Both the position numbers and the translations under genes were made by a program. The notes beneath the pieces are model-generated. The model made no database searches. It was given only the letters and a program-made list of their open reading frames with translations, and was not told the origin of the DNA. Source: JBBRMY01 sp038230595 (GTDB lineage Bacteria; Bacteroidota; Ignavibacteria; Tepidaquicellales; Tepidaquicellaceae). From it: a DNA stretch of 12,911 nucleotides. Location: the NCBI GenBank assembly GCA_038230595.1, contig JBBRMY010000072.1:1-12911 (forward strand), given 5' to 3'. How positions within the stretch are numbered: position 1 is the first letter of the stretch; each line of letters starts with the position of its first letter. This document shows, piece after piece, positions 1-6,779 of this stretch.

Positions 1-39
1 ATGCTTTTATCGGGGATCCCATGACCTTCTCAAAAAGTA

Positions 40-59
40 GAGACGCATATTTGCGTCTC
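40..59. repeat. Small perfect hairpin (GAGACGCA/TGCGTCTC)
   Basis: An 8-bp perfect inverted repeat, GAGACGCA at 40-47 and TGCGTCTC at 52-59, encloses the loop TATT. On the minus strand the stem is followed by a short T-rich run (complement of 32-38), so it could be a weak terminator for minus-strand transcription. The GAGACGC...GCGTCTC core resembles short dispersed hairpins I associate with many Bacteroidota and cyanobacterial genomes, but only one copy is present here. Bases 1-80 otherwise hold no gene that I can support. Confidence 0.5.
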
Positions 60-80
60 CCAAAACAACACCATAACCAT

Positions 81-127
81 CCGCTGTTGGTGTTTTAGTT
101 TCGATTTTTCGAAACGTCACCAACAGC
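81..127. repeat. Dispersed hairpin element, copy 1
   Basis: Nested hairpin. The outer arms GCTGTTGGTG (83-92) and CACCAACAGC (118-127) pair perfectly over 10 bp. The inner arms GTTTCGA (98-104) and TCGAAAC (109-115) pair over 7 bp around a TTTT loop. An asymmetric internal loop (TTTTA on the 5' side, GT on the 3' side) gives the element a direction. Four more copies occur in the window, all in this orientation. Confidence 0.85.
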
Positions 128-141
128 CATCAGAATGTAAC

Positions 142-174
142 AAAAAAGGGCAGAAAATATTTTCTGCCCTTTTT
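142..174. terminator. Bidirectional intrinsic terminator (distal)
   Basis: An 11-bp perfect palindromic stem (148-158 with 159-169, GGGCAG...CTGCCC) is flanked by an A run (142-147) and a T run (170-174), so it can work on either strand. It is the outer of two near-identical terminators downstream of the minus-strand lipoprotein gene. Confidence 0.8.
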
Positions 175-192
175 AAATTTAAAAACCGCCCT

Positions 193-239
193 CCGCTGTT
201 GGTGTTTTAGTTTCGATTTATCGAAACTTCACCAAAAGC
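193..239. repeat. Dispersed hairpin element, copy 2
   Basis: Outer arms GCTGTTGGTG (195-204) and CACCAAAAGC (230-239) pair with one mismatch. The inner palindrome GTTTCGATTTATCGAAAC (210-227) is perfect. Same orientation as copy 1. Confidence 0.85.
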
Positions 240-253
240 CATCAGAATGTAAT

Positions 254-286
254 AAAAAAAGGGCAGAAAATATTTTCTGCCCTTTT
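254..286 (-). terminator. Intrinsic terminator of the lipoprotein gene (proximal)
   Basis: The stem is 261-271 with 272-282, identical in sequence to the stem at 148-169. Read on the minus strand it lies about 30 bp after the lipoprotein stop codon and is followed by seven T (complement of 254-260), the expected form for rho-independent termination. A T run at 283-286 makes it usable in the other direction too. Confidence 0.8.
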
Positions 287-313
287 AAATTTACACTTAA
301 AATATATCAAATC

Positions 314-883
314 TTAAAAACTATCACTCGGATAAAGAATCTTTATCTGGTCAAGCAGTGCGTTCAGCTGATCGGATGTAGCTTTAGCATTTGCAAAATC
401 ATTTGCTGCTAAATATTTATCAACTTTTTCTGAAAGATCTGATGCCTGTGTTACAAGCTTTTCTAATGTTGCTCTTTTGTCAGCTGCAAGAGATGCGGAT
501 TGTGATGGAAGTGATTTTATAAGATCTCTGATTGAATAAACTACCACATGTGCTTCAGGCTGATTTTTTGCGGCGATGTACTTATCCATATTTGTTCTGT
601 TAGTTGTAACAGTAGTCCAGGTTTTTCCGATCTTGGGTGATACAACAGTTGTTGTAGTTGTCGTACCCGGTGTGGTTGTTGTGGTCGGTGGAACTACGGT
701 TGTTGTAGTCGTTGTTGTTTTTTCAGTTGTCTGCGGTACAACCACAGTTTTCTCAGTATTATTGTTTATTGTAGTTGTACTGTCTTTCTTTATAATAGTT
801 GTATCACTTTTTTGGTCACATCCTGCGATTAAAAACAGAACTAGAGCTAATTGGGTTAAAAAAACAGCTTTTAATATTTTCAT
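314..883 (-). CDS. Thr-rich outer-membrane or periplasmic lipoprotein, function unknown
   Basis: A 189-residue protein with a type II (lipoprotein) signal peptide: short basic start, hydrophobic segment 6-20 and a lipobox ending in Cys22 (LIAGC), so the mature protein should be lipidated. Residues of about 30-98 are a low-complexity linker of Thr, Val, Pro and Asn, with runs of six or seven Thr. Residues of about 100-189 form an Ala/Leu/Lys-rich region with heptad-like spacing, probably an alpha-helical bundle. I do not recognise the family. The start is the first ATG and the only one that gives the signal peptide; there is no Shine-Dalgarno. The gene is divergent from ahcY and followed by two terminators. 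The valine-rich reading frame on the opposite strand is an artefact of the Thr repeats. A similar Thr-rich linker occurs in the DUF347 protein at 8939-10240. Confidence 0.85.
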   Translation of the reverse strand: MKILKAVFLTQLALVLFLIAGCDQKSDTTIIKKDSTTTINNNTEKTVVVPQTTEKTTTTTTTVVPPTTTTTPGTTTTTTVVSPKIGKTWTTVTTNRTNMDKYIAAKNQPEAHVVVYSIRDLIKSLPSQSASLAADKRATLEKLVTQASDLSEKVDKYLAANDFANAKATSDQLNALLDQIKILYPSDSF

Positions 884-1042
884 TTAAGGGAATTTAATTA
901 AATAGTAATAATACTATCTTAAAATGTAACTACAGTTTTATTGAAAAAAATTCCCACAAATTTAAAGAAGCCAAATATACATATAATTTTTGAATTTCAT
1001 TAAAATTCAGAAATTTGTATCTTATATTTCACATAAAAAATT

Positions 1043-1050
1043 AAAGGAGA
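1043..1050 (+). promoter_or_regulatory. Strong Shine-Dalgarno that sets the TTG start of ahcY
   Basis: AAAGGAGA lies with its GGAG core six bases before TTG at 1056. It selects this start over the in-frame ATG at 990, which has no ribosome-binding site and would add 22 residues absent from this enzyme family as I know it. Confidence 0.8.
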
Positions 1051-1055
1051 ATTAC

Positions 1056-2378
1056 TTGAGTACGTCACTGAAATTAGACACAACATTAAAATACAAAGTT
1101 GCTGATATAAAGCTTGCAGAGTGGGGAAGAAAAGAAATTAAGCTTGCTGAAGCAGAAATGCCGGGCTTAATGGCAACAAGAGAAGAGTATGGAAATTCAA
1201 AGCCTCTTAAAGGTGCAAGAATTGCCGGCTGCCTTCACATGACAATCCAAACTGCTGTACTTATAGAAACATTAGTTGCTTTAGGAGCAGAAGTTACTTG
1301 GTCATCATGCAATATTTTTTCAACTCAGGATCATGCTGCTGCTGCGATTGCTGCTGCAGGAATTCCTGTTTATGCATGGAAAGGTATGAATGCTGAAGAG
1401 TTTGACTGGTGTATTGAGCAGACTTTATTCTTCGGTGATACTTCAAAACCTTTGAACATGATCCTTGATGATGGTGGAGATCTTACTAATATGGTTTTCG
1501 ATAAATACCCGGAATTAATTGCAGGCATTAAAGGTCTTTCAGAAGAAACTACTACAGGTGTTCACAGATTATATGAAAGAATGAAGAACGGAACTCTTCA
1601 TATTCCGGCTATTAACGTGAATGACTCAGTAACGAAATCAAAATTTGATAATAAGTACGGATGTAAAGAATCATTAGTTGATGCTATCAGAAGAGCAACT
1701 GATGTTATGATGGCAGGTAAAGTTGCAGTAGTTGCAGGTTACGGTGATGTTGGTAAAGGTTCTGCTGCTTCACTTCAGGGTGCAGGTGCTAGAGTACTTG
1801 TAACTGAGATCGATCCTATCTGTGCACTCCAGGCAGCGATGGACGGATTCCAGGTTCTTACAATGGATGAAGCTGCTAAAAAAGCAGACATATTCGTAAC
1901 TGCAACAGGTAATCTTAATATTATCTCAGGAAAACATTTCAAAGCAATGAAAGATAAAGCTATTGTTTGCAATATCGGACACTTTGATAATGAGATCGAT
2001 ATGGCATGGCTGAATGAAAATTTCGGACATACAAAAAACACTGTAAAGCCTCAGGTTGATATTTACACAGTTGAAGATCATGAAGTTATAATCCTTGCAG
2101 AAGGAAGACTTGTAAATCTTGGATGCGCAATGGGTCATCCTTCATTTGTAATGTCAAACTCATTCACTAATCAGACATTAGCACAGATCGAGCTTTGGAC
2201 TAACACAGAAAATTATGAAAATAAAGTTTATGTACTTCCTAAGCATCTTGATGAAAAAGTAGCAAGACTTCATCTTTCAAAAGTTGGAGCAAAACTTGAA
2301 ACTTTAAGCAAAGAACAGGCAGACTACATCGGCGTAAAAACTGAAGGACCATATAAAAATGATATGTACAGGTATTAA
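1056..2378 (+). CDS. ahcY: Adenosylhomocysteinase (S-adenosyl-L-homocysteine hydrolase)
   Basis: A cytosolic NAD-dependent enzyme that reversibly splits S-adenosylhomocysteine into adenosine and homocysteine, clearing the product inhibitor of methyltransferases. The 440-residue product has all the landmarks in order: HMTIQTA near residue 61, the DDGGDLT segment near 138, EETTTG near 163, the active-site stretch VNDSVTKSKFDN near 188-199, the Rossmann motif GYGDVGKG at 228-235, and the family's C-terminal YRY end. The family's known substrate and NAD contacts fall in these segments. The length fits the shorter bacterial forms. Start choice: TTG at 1056 has a well-placed AAAGGAG, so the 22 extra codons back to ATG 990 are probably untranslated leader. 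The gene is monocistronic by context, divergent from the lipoprotein gene and ended by a strong terminator. I saw no SAH riboswitch-like fold in 884-1055, although the check was by eye only. Confidence 0.97.
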   Translation: MSTSLKLDTTLKYKVADIKLAEWGRKEIKLAEAEMPGLMATREEYGNSKPLKGARIAGCLHMTIQTAVLIETLVALGAEVTWSSCNIFSTQDHAAAAIAAAGIPVYAWKGMNAEEFDWCIEQTLFFGDTSKPLNMILDDGGDLTNMVFDKYPELIAGIKGLSEETTTGVHRLYERMKNGTLHIPAINVNDSVTKSKFDNKYGCKESLVDAIRRATDVMMAGKVAVVAGYGDVGKGSAASLQGAGARVLVTEIDPICALQAAMDGFQVLTMDEAAKKADIFVTATGNLNIISGKHFKAMKDKAIVCNIGHFDNEIDMAWLNENFGHTKNTVKPQVDIYTVEDHEVIILAEGRLVNLGCAMGHPSFVMSNSFTNQTLAQIELWTNTENYENKVYVLPKHLDEKVARLHLSKVGAKLETLSKEQADYIGVKTEGPYKNDMYRY

Positions 2379-2427
2379 TTAGCTTAGTTTCATGTAATTC
2401 ATAATTAATCATTGTTTTAAAAAATCG

Positions 2428-2458
2428 AACCCCTTAAATTATATTTAAGGGGTTTTTT
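2428..2458 (+). terminator. Intrinsic terminator of ahcY
   Basis: Arms AACCCCTTAAAT (2428-2439) and ATTTAAGGGGTT (2443-2454) pair perfectly around a 3-base loop and run into TTTTTT (2453-2458). It lies 50 bp after the ahcY stop and ends 26 bp before the next gene. Confidence 0.9.
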
Positions 2459-2483
2459 ATTTTCCACTACTTATTAAATCGTT

Positions 2484-2972
2484 ATGAAAAAGAAACTACT
2501 TCTCTTCATTACTCTTTTAATTATTTGTAGCCTATCTTTGGTTTCAGGTATACTTTTCTCACAACCGCAGCAATCTTGGGTTGCGAGGTATGAAGGTCCG
2601 AATCACTACCAGGACAATCCAACCTCTATAGTTTCTGATGCTGTAGGAAATGTATATGTTACCGGAACTACAGATTTGGGAACAATTGGAATACCCCCAT
2701 ATCCATTTCCGATAAATGTTATAACAATAAAGTATAGTCCTTCAGGTGTCCAGCAATGGGTTGTAACTTATAGTAGTTCAGGATTTCCAGCAACAAGCTA
2801 TGATCGTGTTAGTAAAATTGCGCTCGATAATATAGGCAATATTTATATTACAGGCTTTAGTTTTAGGAATAATGGAACTATAAGTGATATGTTCATGATC
2901 AAATATAATCAGGAGGGATCTCAGCAATGGATAAAAAAGATACTAGGAAATGATACTATATCTTATTGGTGA
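2484..2972 (+). CDS. N-terminal part of a secreted SBBP-repeat propeller protein (ends at an in-frame TGA)
   Basis: This 162-residue fragment starts with a signal peptide (MKKK, a hydrophobic stretch to about residue 26, likely cleavage before QPQQ). It then holds two SBBP-type beta-propeller repeats, recognisable by the alternation 'GNVYVTG ... ITIKYSPSGVQQW' and 'GNIYITG ... MFMIKYNQEGSQQW'. Translation stops at TGA 2970-2972 in the middle of the repeat array. The following codons continue in the same frame, with no base shift, into the fragment at 2985-4121, which supplies more repeats and the secretion domain. I read the two as one gene of about 546 codons (2484-4121) interrupted by a single nonsense codon. 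On its own this fragment would be exported but would lack the T9SS sorting domain. Whether the stop is real or a base-call error cannot be told here. Confidence 0.85.
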   Translation: MKKKLLLFITLLIICSLSLVSGILFSQPQQSWVARYEGPNHYQDNPTSIVSDAVGNVYVTGTTDLGTIGIPPYPFPINVITIKYSPSGVQQWVVTYSSSGFPATSYDRVSKIALDNIGNIYITGFSFRNNGTISDMFMIKYNQEGSQQWIKKILGNDTISYW

Positions 2973-2984
2973 AGTAATTTATTT

Positions 2985-4121
2985 ATGAAAGATTCGGAAT
3001 TCTACTTAATATGTTCATATAAGAAAGTAACTAATGGAGATTTCGGGATGATGCTGCAAAAATATAATTTATCAGGACAATTAGTATCGTCAGCTATTTC
3101 AGATTCAGCTTCCGGAATATCCAAAATGGATTCAGATGGGAATTTTTATTTTATGGGCGGAAAAATAATGAAGTTTAATGGTCAAGGAGTACTTTTATGG
3201 AAGAATACTTTTGATACTCCTATAAATATTATTGAAGCAGTAAGTGATTTTGGAATAGACTATACTAGAAATGTTTATGTTACAGGCATACTTAATAATA
3301 ATCCGGCTTCAAATAGAGATTATATTACTATTAAGTATAATTCTTTAACAGGTGAAAAAGAATGGACAAAGATATACAATGGACCATTTAACCATAAAGA
3401 CAGAGCATATGGAATCGCCGTTGATAGCGCCGGTAATTCATATGTGTCAGGTGAAAGTGTTGGAGCAGATACTTCATATGATTGTACAACCATTAAGTAT
3501 AATACCTCAGGTGATGAAGTATGGATAAGAAGATATAGTTATGCAACAGGGGCTAACAATGATGAGAGCGGTTATAAACTCTTTTTAGATGGTAAAGGTA
3601 AACTTTATATTGGAGGTTCTTCTCGTACAACAAGTAATACTTCTTATCTCATACTTAAATATAATACAGAGGGGGATTTGGAATATACATTAAGATATAA
3701 TGGACTTTACTCAACAAACTACTTTAGAGATTTTTTGTTGAGGGAAAACAGCGATATACTTGTAACAGGGCAAAGTGGCGGTTCCTTTTATGGTATTACA
3801 ACCGTAAAATACTCAAGTTCAGTCGGAATATCTTCAAGTTGGAACACACTCCCTTTAAACTATAATTTAAAACAAAACTTCCCTAATCCATTTAATCCAA
3901 CAACAAAAATAAAATTCGATATACCTCTTAATTTTATAGTTACATTAAAAGTATACGATGCACTTGGAAAAGAAGTTCAATCTTTAGTTAATGAACAACA
4001 TTTAAACGCTGGCAGTTATGAATCAGAATGGGATGCTTCAGCATTCCCTAGCGGTGTTTATTTTTATAAGCTATCTACGGATAAATTTTCAGAAGTTAAA
4101 AAAATGGTGTTATTGAAATAA
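2985..4121 (+). CDS. C-terminal part of the SBBP-repeat protein with T9SS sorting domain
   Basis: A 378-residue continuation, in the same frame, of 2484-2972. It lacks a signal peptide and begins at an internal ATG 12 bases after the TGA, so it is unlikely to be a free-standing gene. Residues 1 to about 285 hold several SBBP repeats of the form 'GNSYVSG ... CTTIKYNTSGDEVW'. The last ~86 residues are a T9SS C-terminal domain: KQNFPNPFNPTTKI, a central LGKEV, then GVYFYKLST and a basic end (KKMVLLK). Known T9SS substrates carry such a domain, which directs export across the outer membrane and is then removed or anchored. The joined protein would be a surface or secreted beta-propeller of unknown ligand. 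If translated separately, this half would stay in the cytoplasm. The alternative is a true pseudogene. The following terminator suggests the full locus was one transcription unit. Confidence 0.85.
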   Translation: MKDSEFYLICSYKKVTNGDFGMMLQKYNLSGQLVSSAISDSASGISKMDSDGNFYFMGGKIMKFNGQGVLLWKNTFDTPINIIEAVSDFGIDYTRNVYVTGILNNNPASNRDYITIKYNSLTGEKEWTKIYNGPFNHKDRAYGIAVDSAGNSYVSGESVGADTSYDCTTIKYNTSGDEVWIRRYSYATGANNDESGYKLFLDGKGKLYIGGSSRTTSNTSYLILKYNTEGDLEYTLRYNGLYSTNYFRDFLLRENSDILVTGQSGGSFYGITTVKYSSSVGISSSWNTLPLNYNLKQNFPNPFNPTTKIKFDIPLNFIVTLKVYDALGKEVQSLVNEQHLNAGSYESEWDASAFPSGVYFYKLSTDKFSEVKKMVLLK

Positions 4122-4153
4122 AAATAAAGCAGAAGTAAATAGTTATTCCAAAT

Positions 4154-4186
4154 AGGCAAGCTGAATTTACTACAGTTTGCCTTTTT
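4154..4186 (+). terminator. Intrinsic terminator after the SBBP gene
   Basis: Arms AGGCAAGCTG (4154-4163) and CAGTTTGCCT (4173-4182) form a 10-bp stem with one G-T pair, a 9-base loop and a TTTTT tail (4182-4186). Confidence 0.85.
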
Positions 4187-4243
4187 CATTATTTATATCA
4201 ATATTTGATAATTATATATAGATTATACTTAAACCTTCTTAAA

Positions 4244-4512
4244 ATGAAAAACGGTTTTGCCCAAAATGCAGTTCAAAAAATGTGTATGTAGCACCTGAAT
4301 ACAATAGTCTCGATGGCGGTGTTAAGGCAGACAGTGGTCAGCTTTTACTAAATCTGCATTCTGATAAAGGAGGAATATTCGGAGATAAGTTTGAAATGTG
4401 TTATCTTGATAATTATGTATGCAAAGATTGCGGATACATAGAAAATTATGTTAATGATCTGAGAAAGATTCAGGTATTAGAAGAAACTAAGAATTGGAAA
4501 AAAGTTAATTAA
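4244..4512 (+). CDS. Small zinc-ribbon protein with an apparent one-base frameshift at its start
   Basis: The frame ending at 4512 reads back past the first GTG (4282) through FCPKCSSKN to a stop at 4240. The product therefore has a two-knuckle zinc ribbon: CPKC encoded just upstream of GTG 4282, and CKDCGY near the C-terminus. No usable start codon lies in this frame before the first CPKC. ATG 4244 is one base out of frame: ATG plus five A, where six would give MKKRFCPKC, a very ordinary start for such proteins. Restored, the protein has about 89 residues. Starting at GTG 4282 gives 76 residues and loses half of the zinc site. I do not recognise the specific family; small cytosolic zinc ribbons are often nucleic-acid or protein binders, but that is inference. 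A homopolymer base-call error, a real mutation, or leaky slippage on the A run would each explain it. Confidence 0.7.
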
Positions 4513-4535
4513 TTAAATTTAAAAATATATCATTT

Positions 4536-6634
4536 ATGAAAATCATCTTCAGATCTATATGTATTTTCATCTTCTTGCTGTCATATACATTTCAGGCAAA
4601 TGCTCAATGGGTTGGCAGAACCCGTTGCCACAGGGAAATCTACTTTCGTCTGTTTCTTATGTAAACAGTACTACCGGATTTACTGCAGGATATAACGGAA
4701 CAGTTTTAAAAACAACTGACACAGGTGCATCATGGAAATTGTTAAGCATTGGAGTAACAAATAATATTAACGGAATATTATTCATAGATGCAAATACTGG
4801 AACAGTGGTTGGAAATGGCGGGCTGATTTTGCAGACTACCAATGGAGGTTCAAACTGGATATCAAGAGCAAGCGGAGTTACGAGTGATCTCCATGCTATA
4901 TTTTTTGTTAGTTCATCGATAGGTTATATTGCAGGAAAAGCAGGAGTTATGAAGCAGACTACTGACGGTGGATTGACTTGGTTTTCTCAGACAACAGGGA
5001 CAACAAGCAATCTTTATAGCTTAAATTTTATAGATCCACAGAGAGGTTCAGCAGTAGGCCAGAGCGGAAGAATAATATCTACAACTAATGGCGGTACGAG
5101 CTGGAATGTTGTAACAAGCGGTACATCTACTGACCTGAAAGGAATTTCTTACATTAATTCTAATGTTGGTGTTGCAGCAGGTTTAAACGGAGTAATGAGA
5201 AAAACAACAGATGGTGGAACTACTTGGGTTGCTGCTACTAGTGGTATTACTACAGATATTAATTGTATTGAGATGGTGAGTGCCGGAGTTGGTATTGCTG
5301 CCGGAAATGGAGGTAAGATAATTTATACTTCTGATTTTGGAATTACATGGACACCACAGGTTTCAGGTACATCTTTAGATCTGTATGGAATTACATTGAA
5401 CAGTCCAATTCTTTGTTCGATTGTAGGAAACTTCGGTTCAATTTTAAAAACTTCAAATGTTGGAGGTAATTGGTCTTTACAATCATCAGGAAATACTGAT
5501 CTTCTTTTAAGTGTCAAATCCGTTGATGCAAATACTGTTTACGCATCAGGTGATTTTGGAACAATAATGAAAACTTCCAACGGAGGAACAAATTGGGTAA
5601 AGCAAAATTCAGGATCAGCAGATATTCTCTATGGAATTTCCTTCACAGATGCAAACACCGGAACTGCAGTCGGAGGTCCGGGACCTGTAATTCTTAGAAC
5701 TACAAATGGAGGTACAAGCTGGAACTCACAATCTCTTGGAGGCTTTGATTATTTGTATAGTGTTCAGATGCTAAATGCAAATACAGGCTATGGTGTTGGT
5801 ACAATTGGATTAATTTTAAAAACAACTAACGGAGGCACATCCTGGGTTCAACAGCCGACAGGACTATCCCAGTCATTTTTAAATGTAAGTTTTGTTGATG
5901 AAAATACAGGTACTGCAGTTGGCTTCGGTGGAGTTATAAGAAGAACTACAAATGGCGGAACAAACTGGACAGCACAAACTGCCGGAAGCACAGGTGATCT
6001 ATATGCGATTCAGATGATCGATGCAAATACAGAATATGCTGCAGGTTCAGTAGGAAGAATTCTGAAAACTGTAAACGGTGGCGTTAACTGGACTTCACAA
6101 TCTACCGGTACTACAAATCTGTTTCTTTCGATTAACTTTACTGACGCAAATACAGGGGCAGCAGTTGGAAAGAACGGCACAATTCTAAGAACTGTAAATG
6201 GAGGCATAAACTGGACAACTCAGACAAGCGGCACTTCATTTGATCTCTATGGAGTAAACTTTGCCAATGGAAATATAGGAACTGTAGTAGGTACAGGAGG
6301 AGCTATACTTAAAACTTCAAATGGCGGTGTTTCATTTATTAACCCGGTTTCAACTGAGATTCCGGTTTCTTTCAGGCTTGAACAGAATTATCCTAATCCA
6401 TTCAACCCTTCAACAAAAATAAATTACGATCTTCCTGCCTCAAAATTTGTTTCCTTGAAAGTTTACAACATTCTTGGGAAAGAAGTTGCAAACCTGGTAA
6501 ATGAATTCAAGTCACCGGGAAAATATTCTATCAGCTTTAATACCGGAGAATTTAATCTCTCGTCAGGAATTTATTTCTATAAGCTTTCAGCAGATAATTT
6601 CTCTGAAGTAAAAAGAATGATGTTAGTGAAATAA
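4536..6634 (+). CDS. Secreted 14-repeat Ycf48/BNR-like propeller protein with T9SS domain, frameshifted after the signal peptide
   Basis: The frame from 4559 to 6634 encodes 14 repeats of about 41 residues with the core 'DANTGTAVG..G.ILKTTNGGTSW', as in Ycf48-like and BNR propellers. They are followed by an 88-residue T9SS domain (EQNYPNPFNPSTKI ... GIYFYKLSA ... MMLVK). Fourteen blades would suit two seven-bladed propellers. The start that this frame offers (ATG 4559) gives a poor leader. ATG 4536, one frame over, encodes a classic signal peptide ending in ANA before QW at about residue 23. Adding one T in the TT at 4612-4613 joins the two as AQWVWQNPLPQGN, giving about 699 residues. 'WQNPLPQGN' after the signal is a pattern I recall from such proteins in this lineage. 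I infer a single-base deletion, real or technical. The ligand is unknown; the original Ycf48 role in photosystem assembly should not be carried over. Confidence 0.88.
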
Positions 6635-6683
6635 AATTAAATATCTTTCTTTTTTAAGGAAGGATTTGAGTTAGTTATTAAAT

Positions 6684-6713
6684 AAAAAAAGGAAGACATT
6701 GTCTTCCTTTTTT
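6684..6713. terminator. Bidirectional intrinsic terminator between convergent genes
   Basis: GGAAGAC (6691-6697) and GTCTTCC (6701-6707) pair around ATT, with seven A before and six T after, so the stem extends through A-T pairs and works in both directions. It serves the propeller gene (+) and probably the convergent glycoside hydrolase gene (-). Confidence 0.85.
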
Positions 6714-6742
6714 ATTTACATCAAATTAATAATATGTTTTTC

Positions 6743-6770
6743 TCGTTCCCAATCTCCTGGTTGGAAACGA
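6743..6770. repeat. Second type of intergenic hairpin (TCGTTCCCAA/TTGGAAACGA)
   Basis: TCGTTCCCAA (6743-6752) and TTGGAAACGA (6761-6770) pair with one mismatch around an 8-base loop. It lies directly 3' of the minus-strand glycoside hydrolase stop codon. It differs in sequence from the GTTGGTG hairpin family. I recall similar 'cgttcccaa...ttgggaacg' hairpins as scattered repeats in several phyla, but only one copy is present here. Confidence 0.55.
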
Positions 6771-6779
6771 AATTAAAAT

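Larger units (their letters stand above)
81..180. repeat. First copy of a ~100-bp tandem unit (hairpin element plus terminator)
   Basis: This unit recurs at 193-292, offset by 112 bp, with only a few substitutions and single-base length changes in A and T runs. It contains the dispersed hairpin (81-127), a shared CATCAGAATGTAA spacer and an intrinsic terminator. The two units are separated by 12 bp (181-192). They lie 3' of the minus-strand lipoprotein gene, so they look like a tandem duplication of that gene's 3' flank. Confidence 0.85.
193..292. repeat. Second copy of the ~100-bp tandem unit
   Basis: Near-identical to 81-180. Differences include the inner loop base at 220, the linker base at 228 and the outer-arm base at 236. 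This copy is proximal to the lipoprotein stop codon. Confidence 0.85.

Noticed and set aside
81..292. CRISPR-like or attachment-site reading of the tandem repeats
   Set aside because: There are only two units, with a terminator inside each, no unique spacers of regular size, and no integrase or cas gene nearby.
576..887. Plus-strand valine-rich frame opposite the lipoprotein gene
   Set aside because: It is the complement of the Thr-rich linker. The minus frame has a proper lipobox signal peptide and is followed by terminators.
990..1055. Upstream ATG start and 22-residue extension of ahcY
   Set aside because: There is no ribosome-binding site, the residues are not typical of the family, and a strong Shine-Dalgarno points to TTG 1056.
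884..1055. SAH riboswitch in front of ahcY
   Set aside because: The leader is A/T-rich, with no GC-rich stems or pseudoknot-like pattern visible.
1775..2138. Minus-strand frames inside ahcY
   Set aside because: They are shadows of a highly conserved enzyme gene, with no start signals or domain features.
2970..2972. TGA recoded as Trp, Gly or selenocysteine
   Set aside because: TGA ends the GH8 and kinase genes at the natural protein ends, and no SECIS-like hairpin stands out just after this TGA. Nonsense mutation or base error is simpler.
4244..4256. Programmed -1 frameshift at GAAAAAC in the zinc-ribbon gene
   Set aside because: The frame would fit, but the slip would come two codons after the start, the heptamer is imperfect and no stimulatory structure is evident. 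A one-base indel is more likely.
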